Shown: piece after piece, positions 8,251 through 17,267 of the stretch
Numbering within the stretch: position 1 is the stretch's first letter
Layout of the letters: every line of letters starts with the position of its first letter
DNA from: Acidovorax_G sp046289925
GTDB taxonomy: Bacteria > Pseudomonadota > Gammaproteobacteria > Burkholderiales > Burkholderiaceae_C
Length of the DNA stretch: 64,000 nucleotides
Direction of reading: 5' to 3'
Assembly (NCBI GenBank): GCA_046289925.1
Contig: JBKBUN010000001.1
Span: forward strand, 16,081-80,080
The notes under the pieces: model-generated
Databases searched by the model: none
What the model was told of the DNA's origin: nothing
The model's input: only the letters and a program-made list of their open reading frames with translations
Program-made: the position numbers and the translations under genes

Positions 8251-9789
8251 TCAGGAGGGGAAGGTGACCGTGACCACCAACCCACGCCCATGCACGCCCG
8301 TGCCGAGCGTGAGTGACGCCCGGTGCACGCGCGCAATCTCGTCGGCAATGGCCAGGCCCAGACCTGTGCCTTCGCCCACCGTGCCAGGCACGCGGTAGAA
8401 ACGTTGCATCACCCGGCTGCGCTCGGCTTCGGGCACGCCAGGGCCGTCGTCCTCGACCTGCAAAAACGCCCGCGGCGGGCCCGCGCGCCCTGGGCGCAGC
8501 CCGCAGCGGATGGTGACCACGCCGCCGGCCGGGGTGTACTTGATGGCGTTGTCCACCAGGTTCGACAGCAGCTCGCGCAGCAGCCAGCCGTGGCCGGTGA
8601 CATGCACGGGTGCCACCTCCAGGCCCAGGTCCAGCCCCTTGCCCGTGGCCGGGTCCAGAAAGGTTTCGAGCAGGGCTTCGCACAGGTCTTTCAGGTCCAC
8701 GCGCTGCGGCGGCTGGGCGTCCAGGCTGCGCGCGTCGGCCCGCGACAGCGCCAGAAGCTGGTGCGCCAGCTGCGAGGTGCGACGCGTTGCGTTGCGCAGT
8801 TTCTCGATCTGATCTGCTCCTAAAACAATAGCATCTTGTGGTTTACTTTGCTGGACCAGAGCTGGTTTTGGCTCTGAGCCTGTAGTCCCAGGCCGCGGGG
8901 CGGGCTTGGAGGCCTTGGCCATCATGGCCCAGGCTTCCACCTGCGCCTGCAAGCCGGCCAGCGGAGTGCGCAGCTGGTGCGCGGCATCGGCCACAAAGCG
9001 GCGCTGCCCTTCGGCCTGGGCGTTGACGAGCGCAAACAGCCGGTTCAGCGACTGCACCAGCGGACGCACCTCGGCGGGCGAGGTGGCTTCGTCGATGGGG
9101 CTCAAGTCGCGGGGCGAGCGGTGCTCTACGGCCTCGGCCAATTCCACCAGGGGCCTAAACGCCCGGCCCACCGCCCAGTGGATGGCCAGCGCCGCTGCGG
9201 CCACCAAGATCAGGTTGGGCAGCAGCACGCGCAACAACAGCTGCTGCGCCCACTGCTGGCGGGGGTCCGAGCCGTCGGCCAGCGCCACGACCAGCTCCCC
9301 AGCGCCCGTACGGCCACGCTGCACGGCCACGCGGTAGGTCACACCGCCGAACTCGACGCTGTGGAACTCGGGCACCTGGGTGGTGGGCACGAAGCTGTGC
9401 AGCCAGGGCTCTCCGAGCAGCAGCTTGCCGTGGGTGTCGCGCACGCTGTAGGCCGAGTAGCCTGGGTTGGTGCGCAGAAAATCCTCGATCGGCGGGGCCA
9501 ACAGCAGCGGCGGGGCCTCGTTCTCACGCAGCGGCGGGGCCAGCACCGAATCGGCCAGCGCGGGCAGCAGGCGCAGCAGGCGCTGGTCGTGCTGGCTGGC
9601 CGCCTCATCGGCCGATCGGTAGTCGATGGCCACCGCCACCAGCGCCAGCAGGCACAGCGGCACCACCAGCATCAGCAACAAGCGGTTGCGCAGGTCGGCT
9701 GTCATGGCCCGCAGCCCGGGCTGCCGCCAGTGGAAGCGGTCGGGCGCGGCGGGCGCCGGGGGAATGTCTGCTGGCGGAGGGGCCGACAT
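8251..9789 (-). CDS. Two-component sensor histidine kinase (TctE/QseC type)
   Basis: A 512-residue inner-membrane sensor kinase. Transmembrane helix 1 is at about 37-55, a periplasmic domain of about 110 residues follows, and helix 2 (LLLRVLLPNLILVAAAALAI) lies near 180-200. The phosphoacceptor His is about residue 271 in DAAHQLRTPLAGL. The ATP-binding domain has LLSNLVDNAIKYTP (N box), EDDGPGVP (G1) and GTGLGLAI (G2). The unusual part is a Pro/Lys/Gln-rich stretch of about 33 residues (roughly 290-322) between the two dimerisation helices; related kinases normally have a tight turn there. The DNA encoding it is AT-richer and resembles a dispersed repeat. The response-regulator gene lies 77 bases upstream. 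Confidence 0.92.
   Translation of the reverse strand: MSAPPPADIPPAPAAPDRFHWRQPGLRAMTADLRNRLLLMLVVPLCLLALVAVAIDYRSADEAASQHDQRLLRLLPALADSVLAPPLRENEAPPLLLAPPIEDFLRTNPGYSAYSVRDTHGKLLLGEPWLHSFVPTTQVPEFHSVEFGGVTYRVAVQRGRTGAGELVVALADGSDPRQQWAQQLLLRVLLPNLILVAAAALAIHWAVGRAFRPLVELAEAVEHRSPRDLSPIDEATSPAEVRPLVQSLNRLFALVNAQAEGQRRFVADAAHQLRTPLAGLQAQVEAWAMMAKASKPAPRPGTTGSEPKPALVQQSKPQDAIVLGADQIEKLRNATRRTSQLAHQLLALSRADARSLDAQPPQRVDLKDLCEALLETFLDPATGKGLDLGLEVAPVHVTGHGWLLRELLSNLVDNAIKYTPAGGVVTIRCGLRPGRAGPPRAFLQVEDDGPGVPEAERSRVMQRFYRVPGTVGEGTGLGLAIADEIARVHRASLTLGTGVHGRGLVVTVTFPS
8815..8885. repeat. Degenerate dispersed repeat inside the histidine kinase gene
   Basis: The plus-strand text gctcctaaaacaatagca followed by tcttgtggttt resembles the intergenic repeats at 23055, 48613, 52795 and 62791 (pattern gctat, short spacer, atagctg, then cttgtgcttg). 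It is clearly lower in GC than the flanking coding DNA and reads through in frame. Similarity is by eye only. Confidence 0.5.
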
Positions 9790-9866
9790 GGCAGAGTGGG
9801 CGTCTGGCCAGGCGAGGGATGCAGGAGAACCAGGACGCCGCGCGGGCCGGTTGGGGACGCGGGCGC

Positions 9867-10559
9867 CTAGGGCGCCTGCAGCTCCAGGCGATAGCCAAAG
9901 CCGCGAATGGACCGCAGCGCCACGCCATGGGGTTCGAGCTTGCCGCGCAGGCGCGACACATACACCTCGACCGCGTTGGGCGTGATCTCCTTGTCCCAGC
10001 CGGTCAGGGCTTGCAGCAGCTTGTCTTTGCTGGCCGGCTTGGGCGCGTGGATCAGCAGGTATTCGAGTACCGTCCACTCGCGCGGGCCCAGGTCGATGTT
10101 CTGCGTGCCCGCCGGGGTGCGCACGCTGGCACGGCGGCCCGCGGTGTCGAGCTCCAGCGGCCCAAAGCTCAGCACCGCCGACGTGGCCGCCTGCGAGCGG
10201 CGCAGCAGCGCGCGCAGCCGGGCCAGCAGCTCGGGCAGCTCGTAGGGCTTGACCATGTAGTCGTCGGCGCCGAGGTCCAGGCCCTGCACACGGTCGTGCA
10301 GCGCGTCGCGCGCGGTCAGGATCAGCACCGGCATGGACGGGTTGGCCATGTCGGGACGGCGCAGGCGGCGGGTAAGCTCCAGCCCGTCCATCAGCGGCAG
10401 GCCAATGTCGATGATCGCAGCGTCAAACGACTCGGTGCGCAACACCTCTTCGGCACGCTCGCCGCTGCCCACCCAATCGACCGCGTATCCGGCGTCCGAC
10501 AGGCCGAGCTTGATGCCGCTGGCCAGCATCACATCGTCTTCCACCAGAAGCAGGCGCAT
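9867..10559 (-). CDS. OmpR/TctD-family response regulator
   Basis: A 230-residue DNA-binding response regulator. The receiver domain begins MRLLLVEDDVMLASGIKLGL with acidic pocket EDD; the phosphoacceptor Asp is in AAIIDIGLPLMDG (about residue 51); the switch Thr is in VLILTARD and the conserved Lys in YMVKPYELPELLARLRALLR. The C-terminal winged helix includes EVYVSRLRGKLEPHGVALRS and ends IRGFGYRLEL. It partners the kinase encoded 77 bases downstream. TctDE and QseBC systems look alike at this level, so the signal is not assigned. It starts 20 bases after argB and is probably in the same transcript. Confidence 0.93.
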   Translation of the reverse strand: MRLLLVEDDVMLASGIKLGLSDAGYAVDWVGSGERAEEVLRTESFDAAIIDIGLPLMDGLELTRRLRRPDMANPSMPVLILTARDALHDRVQGLDLGADDYMVKPYELPELLARLRALLRRSQAATSAVLSFGPLELDTAGRRASVRTPAGTQNIDLGPREWTVLEYLLIHAPKPASKDKLLQALTGWDKEITPNAVEVYVSRLRGKLEPHGVALRSIRGFGYRLELQAP

Positions 10560-10579
10560 GGGCGTTGCGTCCGTAGCGG

Positions 10580-11470
10580 TCAGTGCGAGCGGATCATGGT
10601 CCCGTAGGCCTGGTCCGTCAGGATTTCGAGCAGCATCGCGTGCGGCACGCGGCCGTCGATGATGTGCACGGCATTCACCCCGGCCTTGGCCGCATCGAGC
10701 GCGCCCGCAATCTTGGGCAGCATGCCGCCCGAGATGGTGCCGTCGGCAAACAGCTCGTCGATGCGGCGCGCCGTCAGGTCGGTGAGCAACTGGCCCTGCT
10801 TGTCCAGCACGCCCGGGGTGTTGGTCAGCAGCACCAGTTTTTCGGCCTGCAGCACCGTGGCGAGCTTGCTGGCCACCACGTCGGCGTTGATGTTGTAGCT
10901 CTCGTTGGCCTCGCCAAAGCCAATCGGGCTGATCACCGGGATGAACGCATCGTCCTGCAGCGCTTTGACCACGCTCGGGTCGATGGAGACGATGTCGCCC
11001 ACCTGCCCCACGTCGTGCTCGATGCTCGGGTCCTTGCTGTCCAGCATCTTGAGCTTTTGGGCGCGGATCATGCCGCCGTCGCGGCCCGTCAGGCCCACGG
11101 CCTTGCCGCCAGCCTGGTTGATCAGACCCACGATGTCCTGCTGCACCTCGCCGGCCAGCACCCATTCCACCACTTCCATGGTCTCGGCGTCCGTCACGCG
11201 CATGCCCTGGATGAACTCACCCTTCTTGCCCAGGCGGTTCAGCGCGGTCTCAATCTGCGGGCCGCCCCCGTGCACCACCACCGGGTTCATGCCCACCAGC
11301 TTGAGCAGCACCACGTCCTCGGCAAAGTCGGCCTGCAAGGCCGGGTCGGTCATGGCGTTGCCGCCGTACTTGATGACCAGCGTCTTGCCGTGGAACTTGC
11401 GGATATAGGGCAACGCCTGCGCGAGGATCTCAGCCTTGTCGCGCGGAGCAATCGAACGGATGTCGGTCAT
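10580..11470 (-). CDS. argB: Acetylglutamate kinase
   Basis: A 296-residue amino-acid kinase that phosphorylates N-acetyl-L-glutamate in the second step of arginine biosynthesis. Landmarks are the N-terminal IKYGGNAM phosphate-binding loop, VVVHGGGPQIETALNRLG, VGLTGRDGGMIRA, the substrate/ATP region NINADVVASKLATVLQAEKL, and GGMLPKIAGALDAAKAGVN near the end. The N-terminal helix present in arginine-inhibited hexameric forms is partly visible (AEILAQALPYIRKFHGKT), which suggests feedback inhibition by arginine. Length fits the family. It heads a minus-strand group with the two-component genes. Confidence 0.97.
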   Translation of the reverse strand: MTDIRSIAPRDKAEILAQALPYIRKFHGKTLVIKYGGNAMTDPALQADFAEDVVLLKLVGMNPVVVHGGGPQIETALNRLGKKGEFIQGMRVTDAETMEVVEWVLAGEVQQDIVGLINQAGGKAVGLTGRDGGMIRAQKLKMLDSKDPSIEHDVGQVGDIVSIDPSVVKALQDDAFIPVISPIGFGEANESYNINADVVASKLATVLQAEKLVLLTNTPGVLDKQGQLLTDLTARRIDELFADGTISGGMLPKIAGALDAAKAGVNAVHIIDGRVPHAMLLEILTDQAYGTMIRSH

Positions 11471-11558
11471 AAAAAGCGGGCCAGAAAGGGGAGAAGAACC
11501 AAGTGCCGCAAATTGTGCCGCATCCCACAGCCCCTGCGGGCGCGAGGCGCCCGTGCGC

Positions 11559-12662
11559 TCAGCGGCGCAGCCAGCCCGGCACCTTGAAGCGCACGATGGC
11601 CAGATAGGCCGTCACGTAGCTCACCACAAACAGCGCACAGAACGCCATGAGCACCAGGGTGTTGTTCCAGAACAGCACGGCCGGCACCACCGTCAGCAGC
11701 GTAAAGCCCCACAGGTAGGGCGAAGTGCGGTTGTTGCGCATCAGCAGGCGGCGCGACTCGTCGTCGTGGAACACACCGCGCACGATGCGGCGGTAGATCA
11801 GCTGGTGAAAATGCAGCGCATCGGCCACCCCGGGCGAAATCCCCCGCACCGCCTTGCGGTAGATGGAGAACACCGTCTCCCACACCGGGTAGATCAGCAG
11901 CAGCATCGGGAACCAGGGCGAAACCTCGCCGTTGCGCTGCACCAGCGACAAGCTGGCCAGCGCAATCACCACGCCCCAGACATACGCCCCGCCATCGCCT
12001 GCAAACAGCATGCCGCGCGGGTAGTTCCACACCAGAAACCCCGCCGTGGCCGCAGCGGTGGTCACCAGCAGGGCCGCCAGCCCCCGATCGCCCACCTGCA
12101 AGGCCACATGGGCCAGCGCCAGGCACACGATCAGCGCCACCATGCCCGCCAGCCCGTTGTAGCCGTCGATGATGTTGAAGGCGTGCGGCATGCCGGTCAC
12201 AGCCAACAGCACCACCCCCCAGCCCAGCCAGGGGGCGGTGGCCAGCAGAGCATCCAACCATTCGATGCCAAAACGCGGCAACTGCAAGCCCAGCAGCCAC
12301 AGCGCCAGCACCGCCGACGCGCCGGTAAGCGCGAGCCGGTAGCGCACCGACAAGCGCTGCGTCATGTCCTCGGCAATGCCCCCCAGCGCCGCCGGCAGCA
12401 AGGCCAGCATCCACAGCCCCACCCAGGGCCCCAGCCGCAAAGAGCCTGGGTCGCCACCGTATGCCGACTGCAGCCCCCCGAGCAGCCAACTCACCCCCAA
12501 AGCCAGCAACAGAGCCGCCCCCCCCAGGCGCGGCACATCGCCGTGGTGAAAGCGCTGCGGCATGCCGTGCCCATACGCAGCCGCATGGTCGCGCGCCCAG
12601 CGGACGATGAAGGCAGCCGCCAGGGTGGCGACCAGAAAGGCGACGAACGAAATCCAGATCAT
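11559..12662 (-). CDS. WecA/WbpL-like polyprenyl-phosphate glycosyl-1-phosphate transferase
   Basis: A 367-residue polytopic membrane protein of glycosyltransferase family 4 (MraY/WecA superfamily), which transfers a sugar-1-phosphate from a UDP-sugar to undecaprenyl phosphate to start polysaccharide assembly. It has about ten hydrophobic helices. AFNIIDGYNGLAG is the Asp-containing active-site loop, LFAGDGGAYVWG a second conserved acidic loop, and HFHQLIYRRIVRGVFHDD the late His-rich cytoplasmic loop typical of this family. Its ATG overlaps the stop of the preceding glycosyltransferase gene (ATGA). Context suggests it primes the O-polysaccharide exported by the nearby Wzm/Wzt pair. The sugar (GlcNAc, FucNAc or similar) cannot be decided. 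Confidence 0.88.
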   Translation of the reverse strand: MIWISFVAFLVATLAAAFIVRWARDHAAAYGHGMPQRFHHGDVPRLGGAALLLALGVSWLLGGLQSAYGGDPGSLRLGPWVGLWMLALLPAALGGIAEDMTQRLSVRYRLALTGASAVLALWLLGLQLPRFGIEWLDALLATAPWLGWGVVLLAVTGMPHAFNIIDGYNGLAGMVALIVCLALAHVALQVGDRGLAALLVTTAAATAGFLVWNYPRGMLFAGDGGAYVWGVVIALASLSLVQRNGEVSPWFPMLLLIYPVWETVFSIYRKAVRGISPGVADALHFHQLIYRRIVRGVFHDDESRRLLMRNNRTSPYLWGFTLLTVVPAVLFWNNTLVLMAFCALFVVSYVTAYLAIVRFKVPGWLRR

Positions 12663-13447
12663 CGGGCGTCGATCCTAGAGGCAGGCCGACCCGGCTGCGT
12701 GAGCAACTGTTGCGCACGCACAAATGCCGGGGAGCGCCACAGCCGCCACAGACTCTGCAAATGCCAGACCAGATGGCGCAGATTGCGCGAACTGGCCCGC
12801 CGCCCGGTGTGCACCACCTGTACCGCCGAACGGCGCAGCTCCAGCCCGCGCAAACGCAGACGGGCACACAGGTCCACATCCTCGCAATACATGAAGTAAC
12901 GCTCGTCGAAGCCGCCGACCGCCTCCCACACCGGCCGGGCCAGCACCAGACATGCCGCGTTCACCCAGTCCACCCGCTGGGTTTCGGCCTGGCGCTGCAC
13001 GCGGCGTTTCCATAAGGCCGAAGGCGTTGGCCAATGGCGCTCGCTGGCCTGCACGCGACCCTGAGCATCGGTCTGCAGCGGGTAGGCGCACCCCACCGCA
13101 GGTTGCAGCGCATCCCGGCACAACGTGGCAAACGGCGCATCCCCCAGCCACTCCACATCGGGGTTGAGCACACAGACGCAATCTTCCTGGGCCCCTCGCA
13201 ACGCTTTGTTGTGATTGACACCGAATCCCAACGCTTGGGGGTTGCGCACCACCTGGAGCACAAACGGCCAGCCCCCCTCGGGAGCCTTGGGTTCGCTCTC
13301 GGGCAGATTCTGCGTCAGCACCACACGGCGCACCACATGCGCAGACGGCTGCGCCAGCGCCCCAAGCAGGCGCTGAACGTCGCGCCCGTGCCCATGGCTG
13401 ACCACGGACACCACAAGCGACGGAGGATCCGTGGCGACTCGCAACAT
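12659..13447 (-). CDS. Glycosyltransferase family 2, rhamnosyltransferase-like
   Basis: A 262-residue GT-A glycosyltransferase. It begins SLVVSVVSHGHGRDVQRLLG (nucleotide-sugar strand). NPQALGFGVNHNKALRGAQE and CVCVLNPDVEW carry the DxD-like metal site. FDERYFMYCEDVDLCARLRLRG is the acidic catalytic-base region typical of WbbL-type rhamnosyltransferases. Translation is coupled to the downstream WecA-like gene by a 4-base overlap. It is divergent from the large fusion gene, with only 61 bases between starts; a 12-base palindrome atagccggctat lies over its start. With rfbBDAC about 27 kb away, dTDP-rhamnose is a plausible donor, but this is inference. Confidence 0.87.
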   Translation of the reverse strand: MLRVATDPPSLVVSVVSHGHGRDVQRLLGALAQPSAHVVRRVVLTQNLPESEPKAPEGGWPFVLQVVRNPQALGFGVNHNKALRGAQEDCVCVLNPDVEWLGDAPFATLCRDALQPAVGCAYPLQTDAQGRVQASERHWPTPSALWKRRVQRQAETQRVDWVNAACLVLARPVWEAVGGFDERYFMYCEDVDLCARLRLRGLELRRSAVQVVHTGRRASSRNLRHLVWHLQSLWRLWRSPAFVRAQQLLTQPGRPASRIDAR

Positions 13448-13508
13448 AGCCGGCTATTGTCACCCACTCCCCGATAAGCGCCCAGAGGCGCGCCGTCATA
13501 ATCCGCGG

Positions 13509-16500
13509 ATGACCGAGAAGAACGATACGCTGCATGTGTACGAGCGCTCCATCCGCGACGGCGAACGCACCTCGCTGTCGGTGATCGGGTCGCTGGCCCG
13601 CCCCGGGGCGCGCGTGCTGGACCTGGGCTGCGGCAGCGGATCGCTGGGACGCTACCTGGCCGAAACCAAGCGCTGCGTGGTCGATGGCCTGACGCTCAAC
13701 GAGGCGGAAGCCGCCCTGGCCCGCCCCTACTACCGCCGCGTGGAAGTGGCCGACCTTGAAACCGCCGACCTGCTGGGGCTGTTCGGCGCAGGCCAGTACG
13801 ACCACATCGTGTGCGCCGATGTGCTGGAGCACCTGCGCCGCCCCGAGACCCTCCTGAACGCCTGCGAGGCGCTGCTTGCGCCGGGCGGGCGGCTGTTGTA
13901 TTCGATTCCCAACGCCGCCTACAGCGGCCTGATTGCCGAACTCATGCAAGGCGAGATCCGGTACCGACCGGAAGGCCTGCTCGATGCCACCCATCTGCGC
14001 TTTTTTACGCGCCGCTCGCTCTGGCGCTTTTTTGGCCACGCGCGCTGGCAGATCGAGGCCATGGAAACCATCGAGCGCGCACTGCCAGAGTCCGAATTCC
14101 GCTCGGCCTTCGACGCCCTACCGCCTGCTGTGGCCCGCTACCTATTGGGCGCCCCCGATGCGCTGACCTACCAACTGGTCGGCAGCGCCTACCCGCACCC
14201 CCAGCCGCAACTGCCGCCAGAGGCCACCCAGGCCCTGCCCGAAGCCGCCGCCCGCTTCACCTGCGAGCTGTACCTGCGCCGAAGCGGCGTATATGCAGAA
14301 GCCCGCAAACGCACCCAGAGCGGTGTCGTGGGCCTGGGCCGTCAAACCCTGCGCTTTGCGCTAGACGCAGGCCTCGATGGTCTGCGGCTTGATCTGGCCG
14401 ACCGCCCGGGCTTCATGCACCTGTTTGCGCTGCGCCTGCTGGCTGCAGACGGCAGCCTGACCTGGGAATGGGACGCACGCAGCGATGCCGGTGATCTGCT
14501 GCAACGCTGCGCCCATCACCACCTGGTGAGCGCAGCACCGCAACCAAGCGTATTCGACGGCATCATGCTGCTGCTCAGTGGTGACGACCCGTGGCTCGAA
14601 CTGCCCGTGCCGCCCTCAGTGTGGCATGGCAGTGCGCTGGCGCAAGGCGGCACCCTCGAAGTCGACCTGGGTTGGCCCATGTCGGCCGACTACCTGGCCC
14701 TGAGCCAAAGCGTGCGCCCCCTGCAAGAAGCGCTGCGACACACCCGCGAGCAGGCAACCCAAGAGCGCGAACAGTTGCAGGCCCGACTGGCAGACACCGC
14801 TGCAGCCCTTGCGCTGGCCCGCCAGCGCGCCGACGGACTCGAAGCCACCAACCTCACGCTCAACCGCGAACGCGCACAGCTGCAAGACGCCACGCGCCGC
14901 ATACAGCAAGACTTTGACGCCTTAGCCCAGCACCTGCGCACCATCGAGAACTCCACCGTGTTCCGCGCAACACGCCCCATCGTCCACGCCAAGATGCGGA
15001 TAGACCGCTGGCTCGGGCGCGGTACTGCGCCCGCATCCACCACGACACCCCCCCCCACACCCACCCCCATCACACCGCCCGCGCAGCCGGTGGACGTGAT
15101 CGTGCCTGTGTACCGGGGCCTGGAAGACACGCGCCGCTGCATTGAATCGGTGCTCTCCAGCTCCTGCCACACCGACTACCGGCTCGTGGTCATCAACGAT
15201 GCAAGCCCAGAGCCCGAAGTGACCGCCTGGCTGCGCGAACGCGCAGCGACCGACGCACGCATCACCCTGCTGGAAAACGAGCACAACCTGGGCTTCGTGG
15301 GCACCGTCAACCGCGGTATGGCCCTGAACGCAGACCATGACGTGCTGCTGCTCAACAGCGACACCGAAGTGGCCAACGACTGGCTCGACCGCATTCGCCG
15401 CGCCGCCTACGCCGACCGGCGCATCGCATCGGTCACGCCGTTTTCCAACAACGCCACCATCTGCAGCTACCCGCGCTTTTGCGCCGACAACGCGTTGCCG
15501 TCCGGCTACGACACCGCCCGACTCGATGCACTGTGCCGCGACACCTTGGCCGGTCAGGCGGTGGATGTGCCCACGGGCGTCGGCTTTTGCATGTACCTGC
15601 GGCGCGATGCGCTGTCCGATGTCGGCCTGTTCGACACCGAGCATTTCGGCAAAGGTTATGGCGAAGAAAACGACTTTTGCCAGCGCGCCGCCAACCGAGG
15701 CTGGCGCAATCTGCACCTGCTCGACACCTTTGTGCTGCACACGGGCGGCGTCAGTTTCGGAGCCAGCAAGAGTCCGCGCGAAATCGCCGCCATGGAAACC
15801 CTGCGCCGCCTGCACCCGGGCTACGAACCGGCCGTGCACCGCTTCGTGCAGGAAGACCCGGCCCGCGAGGCACGGCTGCAACTCGACCTCGCGCGCATGC
15901 GGGCCTCAGGCCTGCCCGTTGTGCTGGCCGTGCTGCACGACCGCGGGGGCGGCACGCTGCGCCATGTGCGCGAGCTGGCCGCCCAGCTGGCCGACCGGTG
16001 CACCACGCTCACGCTCAGCCCGCGCCCCCAGCGCTGTGTTGCACTGAAGTGGGCGGGCGAGCAGGAAGCCTTTGAACTGCTGTTCCGCTTGGACGACCAG
16101 TGGGACGACCTGCTGGCCACTCTGCGCGCCGTGGGCGTGCGGCACGTTCACTACCACCACTTGCTGGGCCACGAGGCACCCATGCTTTCGCTGGCGGCTC
16201 AGTTGGGCGTGCGTTACGACTTCACGGCGCACGACTACTACAGCTTCTGCACCCGTATCTCAATGACGGGCAACGACAACCGATTCCAGGGCGAGCCCGT
16301 ACCCGGCCTGTGCGCCTGCTGCCAACCGCACGACCAGGCGCCCGATGGCGGCACGGTAGAGGCGTGGCGCAACCGCCACCGCGACTTCCTGCGATCGGCT
16401 CGCTATGTCATTGCACCGAGTGCCGACACCGCCCGTCGCATGGCCGACTTTGCGCCCGGCGCACGGGTACTGGCCGTGCCGCACCCAGAGCCGGTTCTGG

Positions 16501-17267
16501 CACAACCGCCCGCCCCCCACGCCCCCCGGGTGCTCGACAGCAGTGCCACACTCAAAGTGGCCGTGATCGGAGCACTGAGCGCCATCAAAGGAGCCGACGT
16601 GCTGGAAGCCGTGGCGCTGGAAGCCGCGCGCCAGCGTGCGCCGGTCGAGTTCCACCTGCTGGGCTACGGCTACCGCCACCTGCAAACGCAGCCCCGCTCG
16701 CACCTCACCGTACACGGCCCATATGCCGAAGACGACCTTACAGGCCTGCTGCGGTGGCTGCAACCCGATCTGGTGTGGTTCCCTGCCCAGTGGCCCGAGA
16801 CCTACAGCTACACCCTCAGCGCGAGCCTGGCTGAGGGTCTGCCGGTGCTGGTGCCCGACATTGGGGCCATGGCCGAGCGCGTCGCAGGCCGTCCGTGGTC
16901 GTGGATCGCCCCATGGGACCAAACGCCCGGTCAGTGGCTTCAGCAGATACTGGCCCTGCGCGAAGCCCACTTCGCCACGGGCGCAGCACCTGCGGGCGCA
17001 CCGGGCACGGCACCTACCTACCCCGACTGGCACTACACCAGCACCTACCTGCAAGACTGGCCCAGCCCGGCCATCACCGACACGCCCGCTGTGCTAGACG
17101 CAGCCTTCCTGCGCGCCCATGCACCACGCCAGCAGCCCGCCAACGCAGCCAAGGGCGTACTGCTCGAAACCGTAGTGCGCCTGCGCTCCCACCCACTGTT
17201 GCGCGGTGTGGCCCGGCGCATTCCGCTGCACTGGCAGCGGCGGGTCAAGAGCTGGCTGCAACGATGA
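13509..17267 (+). CDS. Methyltransferase / coiled-coil / GT2 / GT4 fusion protein
   Basis: A 1252-residue cytoplasmic multidomain protein. Residues 15-200 form a class I SAM methyltransferase (RVLDLGCGSGSLGRYL at 35-50, then ADVLEHLRRPETLL). About 200-390 is unassigned. About 397-490 is a strongly charged Gln/Arg/Glu/Leu coiled coil ending in the ENSTVFRATRP segment, equivalent to a motif often seen before membrane-side glycosyltransferases. About 527-780 is a GT-A family 2 domain (VDVIVPVYRGLEDT, LLLNSDTEVAN, EENDFCQRA). About 797-1160 is a GT-B domain (VLHDRGGGTLRHVRELA, VIGALSAIKGADVLE, ETYSYTLSASLAEGLPVLV). The start MTEKNDTLHVY was chosen over a longer reading. It overlaps the next gene by 4 bases and is likely to build and perhaps methyl-cap O-polysaccharide. 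Confidence 0.9.
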   Translation: MTEKNDTLHVYERSIRDGERTSLSVIGSLARPGARVLDLGCGSGSLGRYLAETKRCVVDGLTLNEAEAALARPYYRRVEVADLETADLLGLFGAGQYDHIVCADVLEHLRRPETLLNACEALLAPGGRLLYSIPNAAYSGLIAELMQGEIRYRPEGLLDATHLRFFTRRSLWRFFGHARWQIEAMETIERALPESEFRSAFDALPPAVARYLLGAPDALTYQLVGSAYPHPQPQLPPEATQALPEAAARFTCELYLRRSGVYAEARKRTQSGVVGLGRQTLRFALDAGLDGLRLDLADRPGFMHLFALRLLAADGSLTWEWDARSDAGDLLQRCAHHHLVSAAPQPSVFDGIMLLLSGDDPWLELPVPPSVWHGSALAQGGTLEVDLGWPMSADYLALSQSVRPLQEALRHTREQATQEREQLQARLADTAAALALARQRADGLEATNLTLNRERAQLQDATRRIQQDFDALAQHLRTIENSTVFRATRPIVHAKMRIDRWLGRGTAPASTTTPPPTPTPITPPAQPVDVIVPVYRGLEDTRRCIESVLSSSCHTDYRLVVINDASPEPEVTAWLRERAATDARITLLENEHNLGFVGTVNRGMALNADHDVLLLNSDTEVANDWLDRIRRAAYADRRIASVTPFSNNATICSYPRFCADNALPSGYDTARLDALCRDTLAGQAVDVPTGVGFCMYLRRDALSDVGLFDTEHFGKGYGEENDFCQRAANRGWRNLHLLDTFVLHTGGVSFGASKSPREIAAMETLRRLHPGYEPAVHRFVQEDPAREARLQLDLARMRASGLPVVLAVLHDRGGGTLRHVRELAAQLADRCTTLTLSPRPQRCVALKWAGEQEAFELLFRLDDQWDDLLATLRAVGVRHVHYHHLLGHEAPMLSLAAQLGVRYDFTAHDYYSFCTRISMTGNDNRFQGEPVPGLCACCQPHDQAPDGGTVEAWRNRHRDFLRSARYVIAPSADTARRMADFAPGARVLAVPHPEPVLAQPPAPHAPRVLDSSATLKVAVIGALSAIKGADVLEAVALEAARQRAPVEFHLLGYGYRHLQTQPRSHLTVHGPYAEDDLTGLLRWLQPDLVWFPAQWPETYSYTLSASLAEGLPVLVPDIGAMAERVAGRPWSWIAPWDQTPGQWLQQILALREAHFATGAAPAGAPGTAPTYPDWHYTSTYLQDWPSPAITDTPAVLDAAFLRAHAPRQQPANAAKGVLLETVVRLRSHPLLRGVARRIPLHWQRRVKSWLQR

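Noticed and set aside
11436..12899. Long open frames on both strands opposite the WecA-like gene
   Set aside because: Shadow frames; the 367-residue minus-strand frame alone has membrane helices and family motifs and couples to its neighbour.
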